Of a DNA stretch of 64,000 nucleotides, positions 47,610 to 56,899 are shown one piece after another; the first letter of the stretch is position 1, and each line of letters opens with the position of its first letter. Under the pieces are notes generated by a model. The model had not been told where the DNA came from. It searched no databases and saw only the letters and a program-made list of their open reading frames with translations. Position numbers and translations under genes: made by a program. The stretch comes from Acinetobacter bouvetii DSM 14964 = CIP 107468 (GTDB lineage Bacteria > Pseudomonadota > Gammaproteobacteria > Pseudomonadales > Moraxellaceae): contig NZ_KB849725.1 of assembly GCF_000368865.1 (NCBI RefSeq), positions 366,082 to 430,081 of the forward strand, in the 5' to 3' direction.

Positions 47610-47789
47610 ATGGCAAAGAGAAAAGCAGCGCCAGAGGTTGTCATCAACAACTTTGTGGCAAAACACATGAACGATTTTAACAAAAGCCAAACTTTTGTAG
47701 ACCGGAAGAAAAACGCAAAACGCGGCTACAGCAAGCACAAAAAAGGGGGATATTCGAATGAGTATCTCCCTTTTTTAATGGCGGCTTAA
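47610..47789 (+). CDS. Small basic protein with an in-frame terminator (ArfA-like candidate)
   Basis: A 59-codon protein from ATG 47610, preceded by AGGTGA; the frame opens at GTG 47601. It is strongly basic: MAKRKAAPEV, then NFVAKHMNDFNKSQ and DRKKNAKRGYSKHKKGG, and ends in the hydrophobic EYLPFLMAA. A terminator hairpin with its T-run at 47771-47776 lies inside the frame, before the stop at 47787-47789, so terminated mRNA would lack a stop codon. This is the logic of ArfA, the ribosome-rescue factor whose nonstop message is active when tmRNA fails. The basic KRGYSKHKKG stretch is loosely like ArfA's KGKGSY region. Similar basic proteins are also annotated only as DUFs, so the assignment is a hypothesis. 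Confidence 0.65.
   Translation: MAKRKAAPEVVINNFVAKHMNDFNKSQTFVDRKKNAKRGYSKHKKGGYSNEYLPFLMAA
47743..47776. terminator. Terminator overlapping the 3' end of the small basic gene
   Basis: AAAAAGGGGGATA and TATCTCCCTTTTT form a 13-14-base stem with one G-U pair around a 10-base loop, with T-runs in both directions. It may serve both this gene and the convergent gene ending at 47802. Confidence 0.85.
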
Positions 47790-47801
47790 CCGCCAAGACA
47801 G

Positions 47802-48218
47802 TTATTTTTTATTAGAAAATAAATCATTCAACATAGTCGCTAAATCTTCTTTCTTTAACGGCGCGGCTGCGGTTTTTTGCTGTGCAGCTTCATTCATGTC
47901 AAGCACGGCTTTTTCAATCTTTTTCCCCATCTGCTCGAAGAATGACGGCGCTGCAGCATGCGTATCATGCCGTTTTGCGCGGTTGGCTGCCTGTACCGAT
48001 GGATCATTCTTGCCTAAGCGTCGCTGCTGAATGCGGGTAATTTCAATGCCTAAAAGCGCTGGAATGGCTGCCCGTGCAGGGCTGTGGCTGGAATTTCGAA
48101 CCGCCGCCGCTTTGATTTTCTGTGCTGGCGCTTGCGGTCTAGATTTGAGTTGTTTAAACGGCTTTGCGGTGATTAAAAAGATAATCCCGGCAAAGACAAG
48201 AAACAGAATAAAATCCAT
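47802..48218 (-). CDS. Small single-span membrane protein of unknown function
   Basis: The start ATG 48218 follows GAGGTG, giving 138 residues: one N-terminal membrane helix (FILFLVFAGIIFLITA), then a basic, Ala/Pro/Gln-rich stretch and a C-terminal helix (FEQMGKKIEKAVLDMNEAAQ and PLKKEDLATMLNDLFSNKK). No domain recognised. It lies downstream of ptsP on the same strand but with a gap of about 120 bases. Function unknown. Confidence 0.75.
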   Translation of the reverse strand: MDFILFLVFAGIIFLITAKPFKQLKSRPQAPAQKIKAAAVRNSSHSPARAAIPALLGIEITRIQQRRLGKNDPSVQAANRAKRHDTHAAAPSFFEQMGKKIEKAVLDMNEAAQQKTAAAPLKKEDLATMLNDLFSNKK

Positions 48219-48335
48219 ATGCACCTCATCAACAGGCAGTGAGCAATAGATCACGGCCGTCACTGCTGATTAAACCGCTTCGTCTTTTAAACTCAGCCAA
48301 AGCGGCGCGATTAAAACAAGTTTTGGGCGCGGAAG

Positions 48336-50633
48336 TCAGGCGCTCACAATACGCGTAGATGCTTTGACCATATCCGCCAGGCCATGCGTTTTAAAGTAAT
48401 ACTCCATCCAGCTTTTCACCATCAGCGGATTGCTCATGTTCAGCACGTGTTCCAGCTGTTCCTGCGCTTCAGTCATCGGCACATGGCAAATCGCTTTACG
48501 CACCCGCAAAATGTTGCTTGAACTCATCGACAGGGTATTGAAGCCCATAGCCATCAGCAGCACCGCAGACAGCGGATCGCCTGCCATTTCTCCGCAGATG
48601 CTGATGGGTTTGTCATATTTATGGCATTCTTGCACTAAGCGCGCCAGCGCGCGCAAAACAGCGGGATGCAAGTGCGAATAGACGTTGGCGACACGAGGGT
48701 TGTTGCGGTCAACCGCCAGCAGATACTGGGTCAAATCGTTGGAACCGACCGAGAAAAAATCCACCAGTTCAGAAAATTCTTCAATCTGCAGCAGCACGCT
48801 TGGCACTTCGACCATGATGCCGATTTTAGGCTTGTTGATTTTCACCTGCTCTTCTTCCTGCACCGCCTGCCAGTCACGGTCCAGCAGGTACAGTGCTTCT
48901 TCCACTTCGCTGACGCTGGTCACCATCGGCAGTAGAATATGCAGGTTGTTCAGGCCAATGCTGGCTTTGAGCATGGCGCGGATCTGCGAAGAAAAAATTT
49001 CAGGATGATCCAGTGTAAAGCGGATGCCGCGCCAGCCCAAGGCTGAGTTTTCTTCTTCAATCGAGAAATACGGCAGGTCTTTATCTGCGCCGATATCCAG
49101 CGTGCGCATGACTACGGGCTTATTGGCAAAGTGGCTCAGCTGCTGGCGGTAAATCAGGCGCTGCTCTTCTTCGCCCGGAAAACGGTCACGCAGCATAAAT
49201 GGAATTTCAGAACGGTACAGGCCAACCCCTTTGGCGCCGCGCTGAACCCCGCGCACTACATCAATCATCAGGCCGGTATTCACATACAGTTTCACCGCGA
49301 CACCGTCAGGCGTGACGGCATCTTTAGTTTCGTACTGTTTCAGATCTTTGGCCAGCTGCTCTTCTTCTTTTTGAATCTCTTTGTAGCGGGTGCGCAGGCG
49401 GCGCGGCGGGTTAATGAAAACACGGCCTTGGTGCGCATCGACAATCATCTCGACATCATCAAGGGTATTGATCGGCAGTTCAGTGACGCCAACGACTGTT
49501 GGAATGCCAAGCGCCCGCGCCACAATCACCATATGCGAATTCATTGCGCCTTCGGTGGTGACAATGGCAGCGATCTTGTCGACCGGCAATTCCACCAGCG
49601 CGGCCGTAGAAATTTCATCGCCAATCAGGATGCTTTCATTGGTAATTTCGCGGTGGCTGGCATCGGCTTCCTGCAGGAAGGCTAAAATGCGGCGGCCTAA
49701 ATCTTTCAGGTCTGATACGCGCTCACGCAGGTAGTCATCTTCCATTTGCGCAAACAGCGCGATGTGCTTATCAATAACATTGCGCACGGCGCCTTGCGCC
49801 CAATTGCCGTCACGGATTTCTGATTTAATTTCTGCCGGCAGGGCGTTTTCATCCAGCATGCGCAGGAACACACTGAATAAGGCGCGTTCTTCCGCCATGA
49901 GGGCATCCTGCATTTTGTCATCCAGCGACTGAATTTCCAGCCGCACTGAATTCAGGGCATTGTCCAGCAGCTCCAGTTCTTCACTGATGTCATCCGCTTC
50001 GCGGTCTGGCACTGCGGCTAAGTCTGCTGGCGGATAGAGGATAACCGCGCGGCCAAGCGCAATGCCGCCAGAGCCGGAAACGCCCTGAAAGGTTTTATAC
50101 GCGGGCAAATTGTTCGGCTTGCGGAAAACATCAATATTGCCGACGGCATGCGCATGCGCAATGACGCCGGACAGCTGTGCGCACAGGGTGACCAAAAAGG
50201 ATTCGGCGGCTTCACTGAAATCCTGCGACTCTTTATTTTGCACCACCAGCACGCCCATCACTTTGCGGCGGTACATGACGGGAACGCCGAGGAAAGAATT
50301 GTAAATTTCTTCCCCAGTTTCCGGCAGGTACATAAAGCGTTCATGTTTCGGCGCATTGTCTAAATTGACAATTTCCTCGCGCTGGCCGACCAAGCCGACC
50401 AGGCCTTCACTGGTATGCAGGGACACATTGCCGACAGCTTCGGCATTCAGGCCTTTTGAGGCCATGAGCAGGTAGCGGTGATTGCGCTCATCCAGCAGGT
50501 AAATGGAGCAGACATCGACCTGCATGGCCTCGGCCACCTGCTTGACCATGATGTCTAAGGATTCATGCAGGCTGGTGGACGCATTAATCTCTTGGACAAT
50601 GCGTCTTAAGGTATCCAGCTGCATATTCGACAT
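48336..50633 (-). CDS. ptsP: Phosphoenolpyruvate-protein phosphotransferase PtsP (EI-Ntr)
   Basis: The first enzyme of the nitrogen phosphotransferase system, transferring phosphate from PEP to NPr. Its 765 residues begin with a GAF domain (about 18-165), then the EI-type N-domain and swivel with the phospho-histidine His367 in GAMNSHMVIVARALGIPTVVG. The PEP-binding barrel follows (GLYRSEIPFM, EVPSV, GSNDLTQYLLAVDRNN, SICGEMAGDP). It is 84 bases downstream of rppH, the order known in E. coli and Pseudomonas. Confidence 0.95.
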   Translation of the reverse strand: MSNMQLDTLRRIVQEINASTSLHESLDIMVKQVAEAMQVDVCSIYLLDERNHRYLLMASKGLNAEAVGNVSLHTSEGLVGLVGQREEIVNLDNAPKHERFMYLPETGEEIYNSFLGVPVMYRRKVMGVLVVQNKESQDFSEAAESFLVTLCAQLSGVIAHAHAVGNIDVFRKPNNLPAYKTFQGVSGSGGIALGRAVILYPPADLAAVPDREADDISEELELLDNALNSVRLEIQSLDDKMQDALMAEERALFSVFLRMLDENALPAEIKSEIRDGNWAQGAVRNVIDKHIALFAQMEDDYLRERVSDLKDLGRRILAFLQEADASHREITNESILIGDEISTAALVELPVDKIAAIVTTEGAMNSHMVIVARALGIPTVVGVTELPINTLDDVEMIVDAHQGRVFINPPRRLRTRYKEIQKEEEQLAKDLKQYETKDAVTPDGVAVKLYVNTGLMIDVVRGVQRGAKGVGLYRSEIPFMLRDRFPGEEEQRLIYRQQLSHFANKPVVMRTLDIGADKDLPYFSIEEENSALGWRGIRFTLDHPEIFSSQIRAMLKASIGLNNLHILLPMVTSVSEVEEALYLLDRDWQAVQEEEQVKINKPKIGIMVEVPSVLLQIEEFSELVDFFSVGSNDLTQYLLAVDRNNPRVANVYSHLHPAVLRALARLVQECHKYDKPISICGEMAGDPLSAVLLMAMGFNTLSMSSSNILRVRKAICHVPMTEAQEQLEHVLNMSNPLMVKSWMEYYFKTHGLADMVKASTRIVSA

Positions 50634-50717
50634 CGTGTCTGCTCCTAAAATGTTCCGTTCTATATGACTTAATTTATAACAATAGTTCTCTCAAAAATCT
50701 GCATTTTTCTGCAATTT

Positions 50718-51197
50718 TTAAGGTTTTTGCGGCAGCTGATTGCACAGCTCCATCATCGCTTTGCGGTAAACATCGCGCTTAAAATTGACCACTTGGCCCA
50801 GCGGGTACCAATAACTCACCCATTGCCATTGGTCAAATTCAGGCGGATCGGAGAGATCCAGCTGAATATGCTGTGCTGAAGCCGTCAATTTCAGCAAAAA
50901 CCACTTCTGTTTTTGACCTATACATACGGGGTCAGAGTCTGGGCGTATATATCGATTCGGCAAACGGTAACGCAGCCAACCTTTAGTTTGCGCGATAATC
51001 TGGACATGTTCGGGCAATAAGCCAACTTCTTCTCTCAGTTCACGAAAAAGTGCCTGTTCGGGGGTTTCACCATACTGAATACCTCCTTGCGGAAATTGCC
51101 ATGCATTGTGACCAATGCGTTTTGCCCATAAAACTTGACCAGATTCGTTTGCCAAAATGATCCCGACATTGGGTCGGAAACCTTCTGAGTCGATCAT
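50718..51197 (-). CDS. rppH: RNA pyrophosphohydrolase
   Basis: A Nudix hydrolase that removes pyrophosphate from mRNA 5' ends and so starts RNase E-dependent decay. Its 159 residues carry the Nudix box at 38-60 ([23 protein letters not shown] pattern, GX5EX7REVGEXGX type). [17 protein letters not shown] and the [10 protein letters not shown] region are typical of RppH. It is first gene of the rppH-ptsP pair and divergent from the HAD gene at 51380. Confidence 0.95.
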   Translation of the reverse strand: MIDSEGFRPNVGIILANESGQVLWAKRIGHNAWQFPQGGIQYGETPEQALFRELREEVGLLPEHVQIIAQTKGWLRYRLPNRYIRPDSDPVCIGQKQKWFLLKLTASAQHIQLDLSDPPEFDQWQWVSYWYPLGQVVNFKRDVYRKAMMELCNQLPQKP

Positions 51198-51379
51198 TTG
51201 GCTACCTAAATATTGTGTAATTTATAGCTTTGCTTCCGGGGATTGTTATTTCTGCATCCAACTCGGAAAAGCAAAGTGTAAATAATGTTAAAATTGATAT
51301 GATCTTAACGAATTTCTATCGACTAGCGGAGATAGATTTACAAATTTTTTCTTAAATTTAAGCTTTTACGAGTATTTTC

Positions 51380-52030
51380 ATGAAATTGGCGCTGTTTGAC
51401 TTAGACCACACCTTATTAAATACAGATTCTGACCATTCTTGGGGGGAGTTTCTAGTCAATGAAGGCTTGGTGGATCCAATTCGCCATCGCGCCATGAACG
51501 ATAAATTTTATGACGATTACAAAGCCGGCCAGCTCGATCCGATTGCCTATAATGAATTTGTTTTTGAGTTTTTAACCCAGCACGACAATGCCTATTTAAC
51601 TGAATTGCATGAGCGCTTTATGCAGAAGGTCATTCGTCCGCAAATGCGCCCCGAAGGCTTTAAAGCCATTCAGCGCCATCAAGAGGCGGGCCATGCTTTA
51701 GTCGGAATTACCGCAACTTCAGATTTTATTACGGCGCCGATTTTCCGCGAGTTCGGCATTAGTGAAATTATTGCCACCAATGCTGAAGTGATTGAAGGCA
51801 AATACACGGGCAAAGTGGTGAATATTCCCTGCTATCAGAAAGGCAAGCTGGCGCGTTTGGATCAGTGGCTGGAAGGCCGCGATGTTACCGAAACCTGGGC
51901 TTATTCAGATTCCATCAATGACCGGTTTTTGCTGGAATATGCAGACCATGCCATTGCAGTGAATCCAGATGACCGGCTTGAAACATTGGCCAAAGAACAG
52001 GGCTGGGCGATTCAAGACTGGTCGATTTAA
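51380..52030 (+). CDS. HAD-IB family phosphatase (SerB-like)
   Basis: A 216-residue phosphatase of HAD subfamily IB. Motif I is ALFDLDHTLLNTDSD, motif II the GITATSDF stretch, motif III Lys near KGKLARLDQWL and motif IV AYSDSINDRFLLEYADHAIAVNPD. It has a four-helix cap. The same gene neighbours rppH and ptsP in Pseudomonas (from memory), and members have been described as histidinol-phosphate or phosphoserine-type phosphatases; the substrate here is open. Confidence 0.9.
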   Translation: MKLALFDLDHTLLNTDSDHSWGEFLVNEGLVDPIRHRAMNDKFYDDYKAGQLDPIAYNEFVFEFLTQHDNAYLTELHERFMQKVIRPQMRPEGFKAIQRHQEAGHALVGITATSDFITAPIFREFGISEIIATNAEVIEGKYTGKVVNIPCYQKGKLARLDQWLEGRDVTETWAYSDSINDRFLLEYADHAIAVNPDDRLETLAKEQGWAIQDWSI

Positions 52031-52121
52031 GGTCTGTTGCTTTAACCGGGCAGCTGAATGGCGTGATGCAGTATTTTGTAATGCTGCTTTTCAATGAAAA
52101 CAACTCAAGATTAAATTGCAG

Positions 52122-52592
52122 ATGACAAGTGAATTATCCACCCCAGTACGTTCTCAGGCAGAGTTATTAGCGCTGTTCATGGGCCCGCGCGCGCAGTCTT
52201 ATTTAAATCTTCCGCAGGGCCAAACCGCCGCTTTCAGCTGGGCCGGCCTGATCTTTGGCATATATTGGCTGCTGTACCGGAAAATGTATGCGTACTTTTT
52301 CTTGGCGCTGGCTTGCGGCTTATTTTTTGGAGTGATTTCACAGATTATTGGCGTGAGCGCGCAATATGCGGTGTGGCTGGGGCTGATGCCCAATCTGGTC
52401 TTGGGCTGCATCGGCAAGCGCTTATATGCGGAATTCGCTGCAGGGAAAGTCAAAGCTTACCTGCAGAATGCCCAATACAGTGAAAAGGTCTTTGCAGAAG
52501 CAGGCGGGACTGCGTTGAGCATGCCGCTGCTGTGGCTGTTTACCCAGATTGGCTTGGTAATGATGCTGACCACGCCGTTTTTGAAATATTAA
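52122..52592 (+). CDS. DUF2628 family membrane protein
   Basis: About 156 residues from ATG 52122 (a TTG two codons upstream is in frame). It has three or four hydrophobic helices and the DUF2628-type segment FSWAGLIFGIYWLLYRKMYAYFF, followed by NLVLGCIGKRLYAEFAAGKVKAYL. Function unknown. It follows the HAD gene by about 90 bases on the same strand. Confidence 0.82.
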   Translation: MTSELSTPVRSQAELLALFMGPRAQSYLNLPQGQTAAFSWAGLIFGIYWLLYRKMYAYFFLALACGLFFGVISQIIGVSAQYAVWLGLMPNLVLGCIGKRLYAEFAAGKVKAYLQNAQYSEKVFAEAGGTALSMPLLWLFTQIGLVMMLTTPFLKY

Positions 52593-52693
52593 GCGCCAAT
52601 TTAAGCAATTGAGTGCTGTGGGCTTCCATGCTATACCCTTAATGAGAAAAAAATTGCCAAGCAATCATGAGTAATGAAATAAGGAGAAAAGCA

Positions 52694-52936
52694 ATGAGTG
52701 TACGTCCAAGAATGACCAACCTTTTTGAGCAGCTGGGCTTGGATTCGAGTGAAGAGGCAATTGCGCTGTTTATTGCCACCCATCAGCTGAATCCGCAGAC
52801 CAAAATTACAGAAGCGGATTATTGGACAGAGGGGCAGCGCCAGTTTTTAGCGGAAAAAATCAAATCCGACGGCAGCTGGGCCATTACGGTGGATCAGCTG
52901 AACGAATCTTTGCATGAAGACTCAGTTGAAAAATAA
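52694..52936 (+). CDS. DUF2789 family protein
   Basis: An 80-residue soluble protein from ATG 52694 behind AAGGAG (the frame also opens at 52667). MTNLFEQLGLDSSEEAIALFIATHQL and FLAEKIKSDGSWAITVDQLNESLH match the DUF2789 pattern. Function unknown. It has its own promoter region and shares a bidirectional terminator with the convergent LysR gene. Confidence 0.85.
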   Translation: MSVRPRMTNLFEQLGLDSSEEAIALFIATHQLNPQTKITEADYWTEGQRQFLAEKIKSDGSWAITVDQLNESLHEDSVEK

Positions 52937-52993
52937 TGGCGGATAAAAGAAAGTTACGCTGCTGAGTGCGGGCAGCCTTGCTCTGCATGATGC

Positions 52994-53025
52994 AAAAAAA
53001 AACCGCCAGTTTGGCGGTTTTTTTT
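52994..53025. terminator. Bidirectional terminator between convergent genes
   Basis: AAAACCGCCA and TGGCGGTTTT pair around a short loop with long A and T tracts on the two sides. Confidence 0.88.
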
Positions 53026-53045
53026 GATGCATTGAGCAGTTGATG

Positions 53046-53912
53046 CTAGGGCAGCTGTTTCATAATATTGACCAGCGCTTCGGCGGCTTTGGACTGCGTG
53101 CGCGCAGGATGCCACACCATGCCCAGCTGGCGGTTCATTTCCAGCGGAATATCCAGCTGTTTTAAATCCTGATTCAGCAGCGTTTTGGGCAGCACCGACC
53201 AGCCTAAGCCAATAGAGACCAGCATGCGGATGGATTCCAGCGGGTTATTGCTCATGGTGATTTTAGGCTTGACGCCCTGCTTTTCAAATTCGGCCAAGGT
53301 GATTTGGCTGGTATAGGTTTGCGATGCCGGCAGCAGGCTAGGATATTGAATTAAATCTTCCAGACTGAGATTCTGCTTCTGCGCTAAAGGATGAAAGGGG
53401 GATGCGGCAAAGACCAAAGGGTCATTCCAAATGGTGACATATTTGAGGCGCTCATCCAGCTGCGGCGGCAAGGTCAGAAAAGCCAGTTCTAAATCGCCGG
53501 CAAGCACTTGTTCATGCGCCTGTTCAGAATCGACAAAATGCACATCTAAAGTGACTTCAGGGAACTGCTGCACGTAGTTGCGCAAATGGCTTGGCAAATG
53601 ATGCAGGCCAATATGATGGCTGGTGCCGATTTTCAGCTTGCCCTGCACTTGGCCTTGCTCATGGCTCAAGGTGTTGTGAATGTCGCCAAGTTCGTTCAGC
53701 CAGCTTTTGACTTTCGGCAGCAGGGAATGTGAAGCATGGGTTGGCTGAACACCGCGGCCTGCAGATTCAAACAGTTTCACGCCAAAATATTCTTCCAGGC
53801 TGTGAATGCGTTTGGTGACTGCGGGCTGGGTAATAAAAAGCTGATCGGCGGCCAAAGAAATCGATCCTGTTTCCATGACTTTAACAAAGGCTTCAAAGGC
53901 GGCGAGATTCAT
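53046..53912 (-). CDS. LysR-family regulator near the leu genes
   Basis: A 288-residue LysR protein. The helix-turn-helix SISLAADQLFITQPAVTKRIHSLEEYFGVKLFE is at about 16-50 (MNLAAFEAFVKVMETG start), and the effector domain follows from about 90 (KLKIGTSHHIGLHHLPSHLR). It is followed on the plus strand by the leu genes 1.5 kb away, so control of leuC is possible but not shown by the sequence. Confidence 0.9.
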   Translation of the reverse strand: MNLAAFEAFVKVMETGSISLAADQLFITQPAVTKRIHSLEEYFGVKLFESAGRGVQPTHASHSLLPKVKSWLNELGDIHNTLSHEQGQVQGKLKIGTSHHIGLHHLPSHLRNYVQQFPEVTLDVHFVDSEQAHEQVLAGDLELAFLTLPPQLDERLKYVTIWNDPLVFAASPFHPLAQKQNLSLEDLIQYPSLLPASQTYTSQITLAEFEKQGVKPKITMSNNPLESIRMLVSIGLGWSVLPKTLLNQDLKQLDIPLEMNRQLGMVWHPARTQSKAAEALVNIMKQLP

Positions 53913-54276
53913 CTTAAATTACCTATAAAGATTTTTTATGGTAATTTTATTATTCAGAAATTTTAAGAATTAATCAAAGAAAAAGTTGTATCTATTGGTC
54001 TAATAGTAGGCATTTATCAAAAAAGCTTAAATGGCGAGCGGTGATGTTTCCGCCGGGCGGAAGCGCGGCATTCAGTTTCGCCCGAAATTTGACCTCTTTG
54101 GAGGGCTTTGAAATTGCAGCGATGAACCGTTCAAAGGCAAACCGCAGCGCGATATTTTGCATGCATCTGAACCGTGATAGTTCCGAAATCTAAAATGATG
54201 AATGGGCCAAAGCCAAACTGCCCCAGGCTGTTTTTAGAGCAGCGCCGCTCAGAGATCAGTGAGTCATTCACTGATT
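53913..54276. other. Gene-free interval
   Basis: About 364 bases between the LysR gene and the DUF2061 gene. The first 100 bases are AT-rich and probably hold the LysR promoter. No repeat or RNA gene was recognised. Confidence 0.45.
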
Positions 54277-54492
54277 TTACTGGGCTGATTTTTTTTCCCA
54301 AACTTTTTCGTGGAAGAAAAAAGCCACCGCCTGAACCGTGGGTTCCAACAAGCTTAATGCAATGGCCATCGTTAAACTGCCTGTTACAAAGTAGCCTACC
54401 AGCATTGCCACGGTGATGTGCATAATGTAGTAACTGAACGTCTTTTTTAAGGTTTTTTGGTTGCAGTCAACAAACCTTTGAATGTTCGCCAT
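54277..54492 (-). CDS. DUF2061 membrane protein
   Basis: A 71-residue protein from ATG 54492 (the frame opens five codons earlier). KTLKKTFSYYIMHITVAMLVGYFVTGS, then LLEPTVQAVAFFFHEKVWEK, is the DUF2061 pattern of two membrane helices. Function unknown. A Fur-box-like palindrome lies about 40 bases upstream, so it is probably iron-regulated. Confidence 0.85.
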   Translation of the reverse strand: MANIQRFVDCNQKTLKKTFSYYIMHITVAMLVGYFVTGSLTMAIALSLLEPTVQAVAFFFHEKVWEKKSAQ

Positions 54493-54530
54493 GGGAGAGC
54501 CCTTCAATCTTTGCCTTAGAATGCTTTAAT

Positions 54531-54549
54531 AATAATGATTATCATTTAA
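54531..54549. promoter_or_regulatory. Fur-box-like operator
   Basis: AATAATGATTATCATTTAA matches about 14 of 19 positions of the classical Fur consensus and contains the perfect dyad AATGAT-T-ATCATT. It lies upstream of the DUF2061 gene and also upstream of the plus-strand small gene at 54666. Confidence 0.6.
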
Positions 54550-54665
54550 GAAGTAAAAGCGGATTTTGTTTTCTTTAGCATCGCTTTTGCAAATTATAAA
54601 TTGAATCTTTGGAATTAAGGGGAAAGGGTATCTCGGTCAGATACATTTCCTGCAAGGTGAATGCA

Positions 54666-54857
54666 ATGGACATTAAACATATAAAAAACCTTCTGGATAT
54701 TTTTGAAGGAACCGTGGAACGGCGCTGCGCAATCTATGAAATCGCAGATGATGAAGATGATGAAAACAGGGCGGCTGCTGAATGCGGCGCAGCCAAAGCT
54801 GAACTCATCCGAGCCATTGAGCAGCTGGCGCAGCATCAAGAAGATTCATCGGCTTAA
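54666..54857 (+). CDS. Small acidic hypothetical protein
   Basis: A 63-residue frame from ATG 54666 behind AAGGTG. The predicted protein is helical and acidic (NLLDIFEGTVERR, then IADDEDDENRAAAECGAAKAELIRAIEQLAQ). No domain recognised. The alternative overlapping frames are poorer in composition and ribosome site. It could share the Fur-box region with the DUF2061 gene. Confidence 0.55.
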   Translation: MDIKHIKNLLDIFEGTVERRCAIYEIADDEDDENRAAAECGAAKAELIRAIEQLAQHQEDSSA

Positions 54858-55451
54858 TGCAGATTTTGCGGCGGCTGTCTGGGGCAATGCGCTGCATTCT
54901 GATGCGTTTTGGCTGTTGACGCACGGCATGGGCGCTGTGCAGGGGAAATTCGGCCTCAAGATCTGTGCGGCTGCATAGTTCAGCTGTAAAACTGGACAGA
55001 ATACAGCTGATAGCCGTTGATGACGGTTTGCAAATTGAGGGACAATCAGCAATGAAATGCATCGCGATCAGTTTTGGCCTATCAGGATGAGTTGCTGATA
55101 AAGATGCTTGAAGGAACCGAAATGGCCCGGATTATCCGCTGATGAGGACGGCTTTGATCTGATCCACAGTCAGGGCAATAGGGCTTTAACTGAATTGGGT
55201 TTATTTAGAAGCGCGGGTGCGCCGTGTGCAACAGGCCTGCCAAAGTATTGTGAGGCGTTTGAAGCCGGTATTGGCTGGCCGCCCTTAAGAAGGGTTGATG
55301 AAAAAAAATCATTCAGCATCCGCGCTTTTTCTAGCTTTTATTGATTCTAAAAAGTTTTTAAATTAATAAAAATGATAAATTAGATTTATGTAAAAACGCA
55401 GTTATAATTAATTTAATGACAGAATTACCCAGTCCAGTGGAGCATATCGAC
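54858..55451. other. Gene-poor interval upstream of leuC
   Basis: About 590 bases with only short frames, none with a family signature. 55340-55415 is strongly AT-rich and is probably the leu promoter region. The part at 54858-55340 has coding-like composition and may be a decayed gene. Confidence 0.5.
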
Positions 55452-56885
55452 ATGGCAGGCGAAACCCCAAAAGCTAAAACATTGTATGACAAATTGTGGG
55501 ATGACCATTTAGTAAAACAACGAGATGATGGCTCTTCACTTTTGTATATCGACCGTCATTTATTGCATGAAGTGACGTCTCCGCAAGCCTTTGAAGGCCT
55601 GCAATTGGCCGGCCGCAAGCCGTGGCGTTTAAGCGCGAATGTAGCGACGCCAGACCATAATGTGCCGACCTCGAAAAAAGAGCGTTCTGAAGGCATTGCC
55701 GGCATTGAAGATGATACTTCACGCATTCAGGTGCAAACCTTGGATGACAACTGCAAAACCTTTAATGTGGTTCAATTTGACATTAATGATGTGCGTCAGG
55801 GCATTGCGCATGTGGTGGGTCCAGAGCAAGGCTTGACTTTGCCGGGCATGACCGTAGTGTGCGGCGATTCGCATACTGCAACGCATGGCGCATTCGGCTG
55901 TTTGGCGCACGGCATCGGCACTTCAGAAGTTGAACATGTATTGGCCACCCAATGCTTAGTGCAAAAGAAAATGAAGAATATGCTGGTGCGTGTTGACGGC
56001 ACATTAGGCCAGGGCGTGACATCCAAAGATGTGGTTTTAGCCATTATCGGCAAAATCGGTACTGCGGGCGGCACCGGCCATGCCATCGAATTTGGCGGCC
56101 AAGTGTTCCGGGATATGTCCATTGAAGGCCGCATGACGGTTTGCAATATGGCCATTGAAGGCGGCGCGCGTGTAGGCATGGTTGCTGTTGATGACAAGAC
56201 CATTGAATATGTCAAAGGCCGTCCGTATGCGCCAACAGGCGAACAGTGGGATGCTGCTGTGGAATACTGGAATACGCTGCATTCAGATGAAGGCGCTTAC
56301 TTTGACACCGTTGTGGTGCTGCAAGGTGAAGAAATTGAGCCGCAAGTGTCTTGGGGCACCTCTCCTGAAATGGTGATTCCAGTGTCTCAGGCTGTGCCGA
56401 CCTTAGAGCAGGCCAAAGATGACGTGCAGCGCAATGACTGGACGCGCGCTTATCAGTATATGGGCTTAACTGCAGGCCAGGCATTGGCGGATATTCAGTT
56501 AGACCGCGTATTTATCGGCTCTTGCACCAACTCGCGTATTGAAGATATCCGCGCCGCGGCTGAAGTGGCGAAAGGCAAAAAAGTTGCTTCCAGCATTAAG
56601 CAGGCCATGGTGGTTCCGGGTTCTGGTTTAGTGAAAGCGCAGGCCGAAGCGGAAGGCTTGGATAAAATCTTAATCGAAGCCGGTTTTGAATGGCGTGAGC
56701 CGGGCTGTTCGATGTGTTTGGCGATGAATGCCGACAAATTGCAGCCGGGCGAGCACTGCGCATCAACCTCAAACCGCAACTTTGAAGGCCGTCAAGGCAA
56801 TGGCGGCCGGACGCACTTGGTGAGCCCTGCCATGGCGGCTGCGGCGGCAATTGCAGGCCACTTTGTAGATGTGCGTACATTCTAA
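55452..56885 (+). CDS. leuC: 3-isopropylmalate dehydratase large subunit
   Basis: With LeuD, isomerises 2-isopropylmalate to 3-isopropylmalate in leucine synthesis. The start ATG 55452 ([19 protein letters not shown]) follows GGAG; ATG 55416 adds 12 residues without a ribosome site. The 4Fe-4S cysteines are in GSCTNSR and GCSMCLAMN, and [14 protein letters not shown] is the conserved substrate region. 477 residues, normal. It heads leuCD. Confidence 0.96.
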   Translation: MAGETPKAKTLYDKLWDDHLVKQRDDGSSLLYIDRHLLHEVTSPQAFEGLQLAGRKPWRLSANVATPDHNVPTSKKERSEGIAGIEDDTSRIQVQTLDDNCKTFNVVQFDINDVRQGIAHVVGPEQGLTLPGMTVVCGDSHTATHGAFGCLAHGIGTSEVEHVLATQCLVQKKMKNMLVRVDGTLGQGVTSKDVVLAIIGKIGTAGGTGHAIEFGGQVFRDMSIEGRMTVCNMAIEGGARVGMVAVDDKTIEYVKGRPYAPTGEQWDAAVEYWNTLHSDEGAYFDTVVVLQGEEIEPQVSWGTSPEMVIPVSQAVPTLEQAKDDVQRNDWTRAYQYMGLTAGQALADIQLDRVFIGSCTNSRIEDIRAAAEVAKGKKVASSIKQAMVVPGSGLVKAQAEAEGLDKILIEAGFEWREPGCSMCLAMNADKLQPGEHCASTSNRNFEGRQGNGGRTHLVSPAMAAAAAIAGHFVDVRTF

Positions 56886-56899
56886 TAGGAGCAAAAGAC

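Noticed and set aside
47457..47738. 93-codon minus-strand frame
   Set aside because: Antisense to the better supported basic gene at 47610, with an implausible Cys/Phe-rich translation.
54703..54978. Alternative frame over the small acidic gene
   Set aside because: Overlaps the frame at 54666, which has a better ribosome site and a more protein-like composition.
55108..55344. 78-codon frame upstream of leuC
   Set aside because: TTG start, no ribosome site and no family signature; kept only as part of a possible decayed region.
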